64,000 bases of DNA, taken from NCBI RefSeq assembly GCF_900108945.1, contig NZ_FNYE01000026.1, positions 57,914-121,913 on the forward strand, written 5' to 3'. How positions within the stretch are numbered: the first letter of the stretch is position 1; each line of letters starts with the position of its first letter. Shown here one piece after another: positions 35,925-45,091 of the stretch. The translations under genes and the position numbers were made by a program. The notes under the pieces are model-generated. The model was not told where the DNA came from. It did no database searches and was given only the letters and a program-made list of their open reading frames with translations. Source of the DNA: Paraburkholderia diazotrophica (lineage in GTDB: Bacteria > Pseudomonadota > Gammaproteobacteria > Burkholderiales > Burkholderiaceae).

Positions 35925-37670
35925 ATGTTTATCGATACCCGCAGTGTCGAAGAGGGCGTCGCTGTGTCGACGACGGTATGCATCATCGGGGCAGGCGTCG
36001 CGGGTATCACGCTCGCGATGGAACTGGATCGCGCGGGCATCGAATGCTGCCTGCTCGAAAGCGGCGGCTACAAGGCAGACGACGACACACGCGATCTCTA
36101 TCGCGGCGACAACGTCGGCATCCCATACACATTCGCCGACGGCTGCAGGAGCCGCTATCTCGGCGGCAGCAGCAATTGCTGGGGCGGCTGGTGCCGGCCG
36201 CTCGATCCCTGGGACTTCGACAAAAAGGACTGGGTTGCGAACAGCGGCTGGCCATTCGGCCTCGACGAACTCACGCCGTACTATCAGCGCACGCACACGC
36301 TGCTCAAGCTCGGCCCGGACAATTTCGACCCGGCATGGTGGGAGCAGCAGATCAACCGGCACGACGTGCGCCGCTATCCGCTGGTGTCGGGCAACGTGCG
36401 CGACACCGTCTCGCAGTTCAGCCCGCCAGTGCGTTTCGGCAAGGTGTATCGCGAAGTGCTGCGTCGCTCGGAGCGCGTGCGCGTGTTCCTGTACGCGAAC
36501 GTGGTGAACATCGACACCGACAGCGAAGCGAAGGAAGTCACGGGCGTCGATATCGCGACGCTCTCGGGCAAGCGCGTCCGCATGAACGCGAAGCTCTTCG
36601 TGCTCGCGACGGGCGGCATCGAAAACGCGCGCCTTCTGCTCGCGTCGAACAAGGTGCAGGCAGCGGGCCTCGGCAATGGAAACGATCTGGTCGGCCGCTT
36701 CTTCATGGACCATCCGCGCCTGATGGCGGGCACCGTGAAGTTCTCGAAGCATTGGGCGCGCAACAAGCTTTACGACATCAAGTACCACTATCAGAACCCT
36801 GCCGTCGCGGCGCACGGACAGCAAATCTCGTCGCAGTTCGCGCTGACGCAGGACGTGATTATTCGCGAGAAGCTGCTCAACTCGCGCGTGTGGTTCTTCT
36901 CGCGTTTCTTCGGCGAAGGCAGTGCGGGATCGGAGGCGCTGATCCGCTGCCGCGAGGCGCTGCATCGCAAGGAGCAGCCGGGCCGGCGCGCGCGCGACGA
37001 CTACATGACGATGGCCATGCATCCCATCGATACGATCGGCTTCGGGCTGACGCGTCTGTTGCAGTTGCGCGCGCTGATATCCGACGTGAAGCTGCAGGCG
37101 ATCGTCGAAGCAGAGCCGAATCGCGACAGCCGCGTGACGCTATCCGATCGCAAGGACCGGCTCGGGCTGCCGCGCGTGAAAGTGGACTGGCGGCTGACGG
37201 AGCTCGTGCAGCGCACGTTCGACCGCACGTTCCAGCTGCTCGCCGACGAGCTGAAGATGACGGGCGTCGGAGAGGTCGAACTCGACGAGCCGCTGACGGG
37301 ACGCACGTCGTGGCCCGCGAAGCTCGAAGGCACCTGGCATCACATGGGGACGACGCGGATGCACGATTCGCCGCGCGAGGGCGTCGTCGATCGCGACTGC
37401 AAGATGCACGGCGTGAGCAATCTGTATATCGCGGGCAGTTCGGTGTTTCCGACTGTCGGGGCGAACTTCCCGACGATCACAATCTCGGCGCTCGCGCTGC
37501 GGCTCAGCACGCATCTCGTGCAACGGCTCGGCAAGCCCGACACGGCGACCGTGGTGCCGATCGGCGAGGCCGCCAACGCGCGATTCGGCAACGTGCCGAA
37601 TCCCGAAGTGAGCACGCTGCCGATTGCGGCGCAGTCGCTGGTTCGGGCTGGGGGGAATGAGGCGGTGTAA
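35925..37670 (+). CDS. GMC family FAD-dependent oxidoreductase
   Basis: The 581-aa flavoprotein has an N-terminal FAD-binding IIGAGVAGITLAMELDRAG (Gly22, 24, 27), SRYLGGSSNCWGGWCRPLD for flavin and phosphate contacts, LATGGIENARLLLAS in the middle, and the C-terminal GMC signature GTWHHMGTTRM with His472-His473, then NLYIAGSSVFPTVGANFPTI. GMC enzymes oxidise alcohol groups of sugars or sterols. There is no signal peptide, so it acts in the cytoplasm. Inside a polysaccharide cluster it may oxidise or modify a sugar intermediate, but the substrate is unknown. A bidirectional terminator follows. Confidence 0.87.
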   Translation: MFIDTRSVEEGVAVSTTVCIIGAGVAGITLAMELDRAGIECCLLESGGYKADDDTRDLYRGDNVGIPYTFADGCRSRYLGGSSNCWGGWCRPLDPWDFDKKDWVANSGWPFGLDELTPYYQRTHTLLKLGPDNFDPAWWEQQINRHDVRRYPLVSGNVRDTVSQFSPPVRFGKVYREVLRRSERVRVFLYANVVNIDTDSEAKEVTGVDIATLSGKRVRMNAKLFVLATGGIENARLLLASNKVQAAGLGNGNDLVGRFFMDHPRLMAGTVKFSKHWARNKLYDIKYHYQNPAVAAHGQQISSQFALTQDVIIREKLLNSRVWFFSRFFGEGSAGSEALIRCREALHRKEQPGRRARDDYMTMAMHPIDTIGFGLTRLLQLRALISDVKLQAIVEAEPNRDSRVTLSDRKDRLGLPRVKVDWRLTELVQRTFDRTFQLLADELKMTGVGEVELDEPLTGRTSWPAKLEGTWHHMGTTRMHDSPREGVVDRDCKMHGVSNLYIAGSSVFPTVGANFPTITISALALRLSTHLVQRLGKPDTATVVPIGEAANARFGNVPNPEVSTLPIAAQSLVRAGGNEAV

Positions 37671-37737
37671 GGGGCGGCGGCATGCGCTCGCTTTAAGGCG
37701 GGCGCTCGACGAGCGAATACGGATATGGATATGAACG

Positions 37738-37772
37738 CAAAAATCCCGCGACAGGTGTCGCGGGATTTTTTA
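37738..37772. terminator. Bidirectional intrinsic terminator between convergent genes
   Basis: ATCCCGCGAC/GTCGCGGGAT, 10 bp with a four-base loop, is preceded by an A-run and followed by TTTTTTAT. It can end both the GMC oxidoreductase gene and the convergent glycosyltransferase gene. Confidence 0.9.
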
Positions 37773-37807
37773 TCTGGGCGCAGCCTCTTGCGATGCGTGG
37801 CGCGGGT

Positions 37808-39067
37808 TCAACTGACCGAATGCTCCCTCTGCGCCGCCGCCTTCGAAGCCATACCCGCACCTGCCCCCGGCGCATTCTGCTGCGCATCGGCCTCGCGTGA
37901 CGCCATCGCCGTCGGCACCGCCTGAGGCTGCAGCAGTGCCGTCAACGCATCGACCATGCTCGCGATCCCAAAGCGCGCGTCGAACGTTCTGCGCGCCTGC
38001 TCGCGCATCTTCGCCTTGTCGAAGGGGTCGAGCGAGTGCCAGTTCAGCAGGTTGCGTTGCGTGCCGCTGATGGTATCGCTCGATACCAACCCCGCGTGGT
38101 CGCTTTCCACCTCGCGCCACACGCCGACCTTGTCGGACAGCAGTACAGGCAGGCCGCACGCCAGCGCCTCGGCAACGGCGACGCCGAAGTTCTCCTGATG
38201 CGACGGCAGCGCGAACACATCGCTCGCATAGAACGCGCCCCACTTCATATCGCCTTGCAGCATGCCGGGCCATGTGACGCGTTCCTCGATGCTGCATGCG
38301 CGCGCCAGTGCCTGCAACGGACGCTGCCAGCCCGTCGCATCGGGACCGGCGATCACGAGATGCGCGTCCGGGTCGCGCTGCGCATGATCGGCAAATGCGT
38401 GGATCAGCAGATCGCAGCCTTTCTTCTCGTGTATGCGTCCGAGAAACAGCACGATCCGCTTGCCGCGCAATTGCGGATATGCGCTCAGGAAGGCTTCGCG
38501 CAACGCTCGCGCATGTGGTGGCGGCGCGTTGGTGCCGAACGGCACGACGCGCTCGTTCGCGCGATACAGCCAGAACGACTGGCGCGCGAGCAGCCGCTCT
38601 TCCTCCGTCGTGAAGATCACGGCGGCCGCGTCGCGCAGCACGCGATATTCGGCCCACGGCCAGTACGCCCATTTCTTCAGGTGCTTGAGCGGATAGGTGC
38701 GCTTGAACCACGGATCGAGCATGCCGTGCGTGTACACGTAGTAAGGCACATTGGACCCGTGCAGCGCGCGCCATGCGCCGAAGCCGTGGTACTGCCACAG
38801 GCCATGCACGATCACCGCATCGAAGCGCTGCGCTTCGCGGCCCAGCCACGGCACGTAGCTGGGCGTGAAGCCGTAGTAATTGCGACCGGGGCCCAGCGCA
38901 TGCACGGGCAGCGGGAAGTCGCGCACATAGGGCGCATCGGTGGCATCAAGCGATGCCACTTCGATCTCGTGACCCAGCGACGCCATCGCGACGCCGCTCT
39001 GTCGGACGCCCTCAGTCGGCCCGCCTGCACGCGGATCGACTGTCGAAAGCAGATGGAGGATTTTCAT
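37808..39067 (-). CDS. Family 4-type glycosyltransferase
   Basis: The 419-aa GT-B enzyme starts with MKILHLLSTVDPRAGGPTEG, a typical acceptor-domain N-terminus. It contains VIVHGLWQYHGFGAW, VYTHGMLDPWFKRTYPLK, VPFGTNAPP, IVLFLGRIHEKKGCDLLIHA, LVIAGPDATGWQ, VTWPGMLQGDMKWGAFYASD and PSHQENFGVAVAEALACGLP (the E-x7-E donor site). It adds a sugar to the repeat unit; the donor is unknown. It runs with the Wzy-like gene on the minus strand, 72 bases downstream of it. The Ala/Gln-rich C-terminal tail is variable. Confidence 0.88.
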   Translation of the reverse strand: MKILHLLSTVDPRAGGPTEGVRQSGVAMASLGHEIEVASLDATDAPYVRDFPLPVHALGPGRNYYGFTPSYVPWLGREAQRFDAVIVHGLWQYHGFGAWRALHGSNVPYYVYTHGMLDPWFKRTYPLKHLKKWAYWPWAEYRVLRDAAAVIFTTEEERLLARQSFWLYRANERVVPFGTNAPPPHARALREAFLSAYPQLRGKRIVLFLGRIHEKKGCDLLIHAFADHAQRDPDAHLVIAGPDATGWQRPLQALARACSIEERVTWPGMLQGDMKWGAFYASDVFALPSHQENFGVAVAEALACGLPVLLSDKVGVWREVESDHAGLVSSDTISGTQRNLLNWHSLDPFDKAKMREQARRTFDARFGIASMVDALTALLQPQAVPTAMASREADAQQNAPGAGAGMASKAAAQREHSVS

Positions 39068-39139
39068 TGGCAAGTCATGCGGCGTAGTGCGAATGGAAAT
39101 GGCGTGACGCAATCGAACCGGGTGTCCGGCGAGGGGCCT

Positions 39140-40648
39140 TCATGCGGATGCAGGCACGCCGCGCTGACGCAGGCCGCCCGCGCGGCTGGCATCGAACGGC
39201 TCGGTGTCGCTCGTGTCCTGAAGCGCGTCGTGCTGCGCGGCGGATGCAAACGGCGCGGGCCGCGTCGGCTGTTGCGTTGGCCCGGGCGTCGGACGTCTTG
39301 CGCCGACCGGCGTCCTCGACGCCTGCGGCGGCACGACGGGCTCGACGCGCGAGCGCGCTTTCGCGTCCAGCTCACGATGCAGCCGGCAATAGGTGGCGAC
39401 CGTCAGGCCGAGCGCGATGCCGAATACGAGGCCGGAGAAACGCGGGCCGAGCGGATTGCCGCCGATCGACGTCGCGGGCAGCGCGGCCAGTTGCAGGATC
39501 GCGCGGCCGAACACGGGCAAAAGCGGCGCGCCGGGCGAGCGCGCGCGCCATCGCCGGTAGGCGAGCGAGCAATGCCAGAGCACGAAGACCACCGCGACGG
39601 GCAGCGCGATGCCGAACAGAATTCCGCCCGCGAACAGCTGGTAGATCCAGAAGTTGTGGCCCGCCGCCCACTCGTGGATCGCGTAGAAATCCTTCTTCGT
39701 GATCTGCCCCGCGAGATCGGGCAGATACTGCGGCGAATAGCGATAGTAGTGGCCATAGCCTTCGCCGAGCAGCAGTGTCTGCGTCGACGACGTGACCTGG
39801 TCGAACTGGTCCTTGATTTCGGCAAGACGCGTGATCGTCGTCGGGTCCTTGCCGGTTTCGGTGTTGGCGGCGGCGTCGAAGCGCTGCGTCCAGTGCTTGC
39901 TGACGGACGGAAAGCTCCATACGGCGGCAGCGGCCATCGAGCCGATCACGACGCTCACGATGAACACGCGCACGGCCGAGTTCAGCAGATGACGCGCCGA
40001 TGGCGCGCTCATCCACGCCGCCAGCAGAAACAGCATCACCGTGCCCACCAGCAGGCTGCGCGTCACGCTCAGCAGCTCGATGAGTACGGTGGCGAGAAAC
40101 GTCGCCAGCATGAACGGCGAGAAGCGCCGCGCGAGCACAAACTCGTGCAGCAGCACGCCTTGCAAGGCGAGCAGCGTCACGGAGACGATGCGATAGCGCA
40201 CGTCGGCGATTGCACCGAGCCCGCCGCTCGTCGCGATGCCGAAGATCAATGTGAAGATCAGCGCGACCAGGTTGGCCCAGAACAGCGCCTTTTCCATCTG
40301 GCCGATGCGGTCTTCGTGCCATGGATGGCAAGCCATTTCATAGCCGAGCAGAAACAGCAGGAAGGGCAGGATGACGCGCATATAGTTGCCGAAATCGTTG
40401 CCCTGCACGAATTGCGAGATCAGGCTGCACGGCACGCTCAACACGAGACAGAACGTGACGAAGCTGCGCAACGGGGATGAATGCTTGAAGCGCGGTGCGA
40501 TGAACATCAGCGCGACGGCGGCCGCGAGGACGGGGAGGACGAGCAGCACCTGGGCAGCGTGACCCGAATCCGCGTCGGGAGCCTTGTAGTCGAGCGCAAG
40601 CGGAAAGATGCACATCCAGATCCACAACGTAGCGTACTTGTTGCGCAT
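39140..40648 (-). CDS. O-antigen polymerase/ligase-like membrane protein (candidate Wzy)
   Basis: The 502-aa protein starts at ATG 40648 with GGGAGAA upstream. About ten TM segments alternate with loops (VLLVLPVLAAAVALMFIAP, SFVTFCLVLSVPCSLI, VILPFLLFLLGYEMAC, ALFWANLVALIFTLIFGI). A large periplasmic loop (residues ~265-345) contains TQTLLLGEGYGHYYR and EWAAGHNFWIYQL, the position where Wzy/ligase proteins carry catalytic residues. It is the only polymerase candidate in the cluster. The last ~60 residues are an Ala/Pro/Thr-rich cytoplasmic tail. Assignment as Wzy rather than ligase is by context. Confidence 0.75.
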   Translation of the reverse strand: MRNKYATLWIWMCIFPLALDYKAPDADSGHAAQVLLVLPVLAAAVALMFIAPRFKHSSPLRSFVTFCLVLSVPCSLISQFVQGNDFGNYMRVILPFLLFLLGYEMACHPWHEDRIGQMEKALFWANLVALIFTLIFGIATSGGLGAIADVRYRIVSVTLLALQGVLLHEFVLARRFSPFMLATFLATVLIELLSVTRSLLVGTVMLFLLAAWMSAPSARHLLNSAVRVFIVSVVIGSMAAAAVWSFPSVSKHWTQRFDAAANTETGKDPTTITRLAEIKDQFDQVTSSTQTLLLGEGYGHYYRYSPQYLPDLAGQITKKDFYAIHEWAAGHNFWIYQLFAGGILFGIALPVAVVFVLWHCSLAYRRWRARSPGAPLLPVFGRAILQLAALPATSIGGNPLGPRFSGLVFGIALGLTVATYCRLHRELDAKARSRVEPVVPPQASRTPVGARRPTPGPTQQPTRPAPFASAAQHDALQDTSDTEPFDASRAGGLRQRGVPASA

Positions 40649-41031
40649 CGACGATTCTCCCTCTCCCTGTGGGGTGTGCGGTGCGTTCATCGTGGCAGGG
40701 CGACGCGCGCCACTGTTCAGTCTGAATATAAATGGCCGGCTTCCGCTCAAGTCCGCGCGAGGCGTATTTCGCCTGGGTTCTGGCGGGGTCGACCGATGCG
40801 GCCCGACGCCGTTCATCAGACGGTTTCGTACCTCTAATGACGCTGTCCGAGAACGACGGCAACTTGGCGCACATGTGCACGCAGTAGCAAGCAACATGAC
40901 TGGCATACTGTGCCAGAAGTGCCCGCTGAACGCGGCCATGCATGGGCCAAAACAGGCAGGCGAATCTCCCGCACGGCGGCTCGCAAACAACGAAACGATC
41001 AACGCAGCAAACGACGTCGAAGGGGAACAGC
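40649..41031. other. Divergent intergenic region between Wzy-like and acyltransferase genes
   Basis: No gene is supported in this 383-base gap. It should hold both divergent promoters. An AT-rich patch near 40722-40732 could be a minus-strand -10, and a GCACATGTGC palindrome lies near 40868-40877. No clear -35/-10 pair was found. Confidence 0.5.
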
Positions 41032-42177
41032 ATGAAGCTATTCGGCAGCGCGGAATCGATGGTGCGGGGCAGATCCGTCGAACTCGACTTCGTGCGCGGT
41101 ATCGCGATCCTCGCCGTGATGGGCTTTCACTTTCACACCGTCAACACGGGCAGCACGCTGATCTCGATCATCGAGTATCCGCTGAAGAATTTCGGCCGCG
41201 AGGGTGTGAACCTGTTCTTCACGCTGAGCGGGTTCCTCGTCGGCGGACTGTTGCTGCGGCAATACGCGGAGACGGGACACGTCGACGCACGCCGCTTCAT
41301 CGTGCGCCGGATGTTCAAGATCTGGCCCGCGTATTACGTGCTGATCCTCTTTCACGCCATCGTCGGACGTCACCCGCTGGATTCGTTCCTGTGGCAGAAC
41401 CTGACCCATCTGCAGAACTACTTCGGCACGTCCATTTCGCAGACGTGGAGCCTCGCCGTCGAAGAGCACTTCTATCTTTTCCTGCCCGCAGTGTTGCTGC
41501 TGTTCGCGCGCTGGCAGATGCGCGCCCGCTCGATCATCGGCGTGCTCGGCGGCATCTGCGTGATCGTGCTGATCGCGCGTTGCATCGAAGTGGCGAGAGG
41601 GGGCGTGGACCCCGCGTTTTTCTATACGCAGTACCGGATCGATAGTCTGCTCTATGGCGTGATCCTCGCCGCCATCTACTGGATGAAGCCGGACGTGTAT
41701 CAGCGTCTTGCGAAAAAGACGGGGCTGCTGCTCGCTGTCGTCGCCGTGCTCGTCGCATGGCTCGCATTCGCGACGAAGCACATTCCGCTCGACGAGAGCA
41801 TCGGCTACACGATTCAGGCGCTCGGCTTTTGCGCATTCATCGTGCTGATGCTCGAGCACTCGGCCAAGGTGCGCACGTCGTTCGCGTATCGCGCGATCGC
41901 GTGGCTCGGCGTCTACTCATACGGTATCTATCTGTGGCACTCGCTCGCGCTCGCGCCCGGCGACATGGTGATCCACAAGGCGACGGCGCTCGGCTTGCCA
42001 CCCATCGTCGTGTGGGCGCTCGCGCTGTCCGCGCAGGCGGCCGTCGCCATCATTGCGGGCTACGCGATGACGCGCGCCGTCGAGTATCCGTTCCTGCGAC
42101 TGCGCAATGCGCTGTTTCCGGCCAGGCGGAATGCGTCGGTGCGCGAAGAGATGCCTGTCGGCGGGCAACTTTCCTGA
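41032..42177 (+). CDS. Acyltransferase family 3 membrane protein (OafA/YrhL-like)
   Basis: The 381-aa integral membrane O-acyltransferase starts at ATG 41032 (GGGGAA upstream). It shows RSVELDFVRGIAILAVMGFH at the N-terminus with the conserved Arg and His, NLFFTLSGFLVGGLLL, RRFIVRRMFKIWPAYYV and TWSLAVEEHFYLFLP, all classic motifs of the family. About ten TM helices follow to the C-terminus. It transfers acetyl, succinyl or other acyl groups to the polymer at the inner membrane. With the WcaF-like enzyme it implies at least two acyl substitutions. Confidence 0.9.
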   Translation: MKLFGSAESMVRGRSVELDFVRGIAILAVMGFHFHTVNTGSTLISIIEYPLKNFGREGVNLFFTLSGFLVGGLLLRQYAETGHVDARRFIVRRMFKIWPAYYVLILFHAIVGRHPLDSFLWQNLTHLQNYFGTSISQTWSLAVEEHFYLFLPAVLLLFARWQMRARSIIGVLGGICVIVLIARCIEVARGGVDPAFFYTQYRIDSLLYGVILAAIYWMKPDVYQRLAKKTGLLLAVVAVLVAWLAFATKHIPLDESIGYTIQALGFCAFIVLMLEHSAKVRTSFAYRAIAWLGVYSYGIYLWHSLALAPGDMVIHKATALGLPPIVVWALALSAQAAVAIIAGYAMTRAVEYPFLRLRNALFPARRNASVREEMPVGGQLS

Positions 42178-42301
42178 TGCGCGGATGCTATGGATGCCTG
42201 CGCAGCGATAATTGCCCGTGACGCATGCACATCAACGACACCACGCGAGCGCGCCGCGTGACTTCGGCGCGAATGTCGCCGTTGCTCAAGAGAAGCGGGG
42301 C

Positions 42302-43561
42302 TCAGGCGCGCGTCGCGACCGCTTCGGTGATCGCCTGACGCAACGTTTCCTTGAATTGCCCGAGCGTGTTGCGCGCGAGCAGATGATCGAGCGGCCGCCG
42401 ATGCGGTTCTCCGCTGCGCCACTTCGCGGCAACGTCATCGAGCGCGTGCTTGATCGATTGCGCGGACAGATCGTCGAGGCACGGCCCCAGTTGCCCGCCG
42501 CGGCAGAACCAGCCGATCAGCCCCTCGCTCGTCGCGACGACGGGCTTGTCGAAACGGTACGCCTGAACCAGCACGCCGCTCATCCCGTAGTGGCCCTTGT
42601 AGCCGAGCCATACGGCGTCGCAGGCGGAGAACAGGTCGCGTTCCGTCTCGTTCGAAATGAAGCGGTCGAGGATCACGGGCGCCGGCTTGAGGATCGGAAT
42701 GAACGCGCGCATGAAGCCGCGAATGTCCGGGTCCTGTTCGCCCGCGAGCAGCAAGGTCGGCGCGTCCGTCATGCCCGCGAGCGCCTCCGCGAGCTCGCAG
42801 ACACCCTTGCGCTCGCTGATCGAGCCGTAGACGAGCAGATAGCGGCCGTCGGGATCGAGCCCGAGACGCTCGCGCGCAACGAGCGGGTCTTCGGCTTTCG
42901 CATCGGGAAACGGATCGGCGACATACTCGACCTTCGCGCCATGTTTCGGCTTCGCGCGGCCGACCCATTCGGCCAGCGTCGGATCGATCGACAGCAGCGT
43001 GCGCAGCCCTTTCGTATGCACGGCGCGGCGAAACAGCAGCGATTTCAGCGTATTGACGAGCGGCCGCCCCGGCGTGCGCACGCCGACCTTGCGATGGTGG
43101 AACGTCGCGCGCATCGTGATGGCGATCCACGGCGTCCTGCCGAACGGCGTACCGAGCAGCGGCAGCGCGTGAAAGAAGTAGTCGACGTAAGGCACGACGA
43201 CGAGGCGCACGCGCTCGACACGTTTGACGGAGTCGTATGCGAGCTTGAAGTAGGCATGAAAGCGCGCGTAGCTGACGCGCTTCAGGCCGCGGCCCTGACG
43301 CTGGCTTTCCGCATCGACGAATGCGATCTGCAAATCCTCGCGGTTCGCGGCCATGATCTCGCGCGCGAGCCGATGATCCTCGTTCGAGTTCTCCGTTACG
43401 ACGAGGCACGGGTAACCCGCTTCGAGACAGGTCTGCGTGATCCATTCGACGTAGCGCCAGCGATGCCCCGTGAAATTGGGCTCGATGATGACGACGTAGC
43501 CGAGCCTGGCGGCGTCGGCGATGGGCGCTTCGACGGGCACGAGGTGAGTTGCGCGTTCCAT
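42302..43561 (-). CDS. GT-B type glycosyltransferase
   Basis: The 419-aa protein starts at ATG 43561 (CAGGA upstream). N-terminal VVIIEPNFTGHRWRYVEWI and VVPYVDYFFHALPLL are followed by the donor half YLLVYGSISERKGVCELAEAL, TLLLAGEQDPDIRG, VILDRFISNETERDLFSACD and LGYKGHYGMSGVLVQAYRFD. This is a GT4-like arrangement, although the second half is divergent (no clear E-x7-E). It stands alone on the minus strand between two plus-strand genes. Donor and linkage are unknown. Confidence 0.8.
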   Translation of the reverse strand: MERATHLVPVEAPIADAARLGYVVIIEPNFTGHRWRYVEWITQTCLEAGYPCLVVTENSNEDHRLAREIMAANREDLQIAFVDAESQRQGRGLKRVSYARFHAYFKLAYDSVKRVERVRLVVVPYVDYFFHALPLLGTPFGRTPWIAITMRATFHHRKVGVRTPGRPLVNTLKSLLFRRAVHTKGLRTLLSIDPTLAEWVGRAKPKHGAKVEYVADPFPDAKAEDPLVARERLGLDPDGRYLLVYGSISERKGVCELAEALAGMTDAPTLLLAGEQDPDIRGFMRAFIPILKPAPVILDRFISNETERDLFSACDAVWLGYKGHYGMSGVLVQAYRFDKPVVATSEGLIGWFCRGGQLGPCLDDLSAQSIKHALDDVAAKWRSGEPHRRPLDHLLARNTLGQFKETLRQAITEAVATRA

Positions 43562-43843
43562 GGTGATCCTGACGAGCACTGTTGGGTCCACCTTAGCATT
43601 CCGCTTTCGGTGCGAACCGACAATTTCGCCATATCTTTGGCGCGAACGGACAGCCTGCGCCGCACGTTGCCGATTCTGCCTGGCAGATGGCGTTCGCGTG
43701 CGGGTATGGCGAGTTACCTTGAGGAATGTGTTTGCGCCGGCGGGCCGCGCCTTGTCCGCGCGTGGCGCGAGACATGACGCAGCGCTTTAACACCGTGCTT
43801 TCTCACGACGATGCACTGCATTGACGGAACAAGGAGAAGAAGA

Positions 43844-45091
43844 TTGCGGACGATGAGGCTACCGGCGTTTTCGTTCAAGGCAAGTCTGGGTTCGAGCGCG
43901 GCGACGTGGGTGTTGCTGCAACAGGTGTTGATGCGCGGGCTCGTGGCCGTCAAGTTTCTCGCGATCGGCCGCATTCTCGGGCCGGAGGCGATCGGCAGCG
44001 TGAGTGTCGCGCTGCTGGCCGTTGCCATTGCGGAGGCGCTGTCCGATACGGGCCTGTCGCAGGCCGTGATACAGGGGCAGGCCGCGCCGACACGCGATGA
44101 ACTCGGCGCAGTCTGGACCACGCTTGCATCGCGCGGCGTGCTGATCGGCGCGGCGCTCGTCGCGCTTGCGCCGATCATGAACAGCCAGTTTCATCTGGGC
44201 GGCGCGCTGCTGCTGTTGCAGCTTGCGGCACTGCTGCCGCTGCTGCGCGGCGTCGCGTCGCCGGCGTATTACGTCGTGCAGCGCGACCGGCGCTTCCAGC
44301 ATGTCGCGCTCGTCGAGATATCGGCCGCATTCGTCGATTGCTGCTTCGGGCTGGCGCTCGCGCTGGCGGGCGCGGGCGCGTATTCGGTGCTGCTCGGCAT
44401 GATCGTCGGCGAATCGCTGAAGACGGCGCTTACGTGGATCACGATGAATCCGCGTCCGCCCATTCGTCTGCGCTGGTCGGGCATCGGCCATTACATCGGA
44501 TTCAGCCGCTGGATCTGGGCGGGCAGCGTCGTCAATCTCGTGCTGAACCAGTTCGACAAGGTGGTGGTCGGCAAACTGTTGGGGCCGGCGCAACTGGGCG
44601 CGTATCAGATGTCGTCGCGGCTCGCACAGATGCTGCTCGCCGATGCCGCGATCGCGATGTCGCAGTATCTGTTTCCTACGTTCGCGGCGCGCCATCGCGC
44701 CGATCCCAAGGTCGCCGCGCGGCTTTTCAGGCGCTATATTGGTTTGATCGCACTGGGGCTCGTCGTTGTCGTGATCGTGCTGAGGCTCGCGGCGCACCTG
44801 CTCTTTTCGCTCATTCTCGGACCGGCATGGCTGCCCGCCGTGCCGCTCTTCAAGATCTTTGTGATCAACATGGCGATCGGCGCGCTGATCGCGGTGCTGG
44901 TCTCGTATCTGCGCGCGGTCGGCGACGCGAAGGCGACCACGCAGGCGTCGGTGATCCAGGTCATCGTGCTGCTCGCCTGCGTGCCGCCAGCGACGCACTA
45001 CTGGGGCGTCACGGGCATTGCATGGGCCATGACGCTCGGACTGAGTTGCGCGGCGATGTGGATGGCGTATCGGACGGCAAGGGTGCTTTGA
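43844..45091 (+). CDS. Lipid-linked oligosaccharide flippase (Wzx family)
   Basis: The ~415-aa MOP-superfamily protein has about twelve hydrophobic segments and the family N-terminus WVLLQQVLMRGLVAVKFLAI followed by GRILGPEAIGSVSVALLAVA. Later segments (NLVLNQFDKVVVGKLLGPAQ, YQMSSRLAQMLLADAAIAMS) match the core of Wzx/lipopolysaccharide flippases. It should turn the undecaprenyl-linked repeat unit to the periplasm for Wzy. I chose TTG 43844 because AAGGAGAAG lies just upstream; ATG 43853 is possible. Its stop overlaps the next start (TGATG). Confidence 0.88.
   Translation: MRTMRLPAFSFKASLGSSAATWVLLQQVLMRGLVAVKFLAIGRILGPEAIGSVSVALLAVAIAEALSDTGLSQAVIQGQAAPTRDELGAVWTTLASRGVLIGAALVALAPIMNSQFHLGGALLLLQLAALLPLLRGVASPAYYVVQRDRRFQHVALVEISAAFVDCCFGLALALAGAGAYSVLLGMIVGESLKTALTWITMNPRPPIRLRWSGIGHYIGFSRWIWAGSVVNLVLNQFDKVVVGKLLGPAQLGAYQMSSRLAQMLLADAAIAMSQYLFPTFAARHRADPKVAARLFRRYIGLIALGLVVVVIVLRLAAHLLFSLILGPAWLPAVPLFKIFVINMAIGALIAVLVSYLRAVGDAKATTQASVIQVIVLLACVPPATHYWGVTGIAWAMTLGLSCAAMWMAYRTARVL

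Noticed and set aside
38036..40480. 814-codon plus-strand frame over the glycosyltransferase and Wzy-like genes
   Set aside because: Composition is a typical antisense shadow; the minus-strand genes have clear motifs and start signals.
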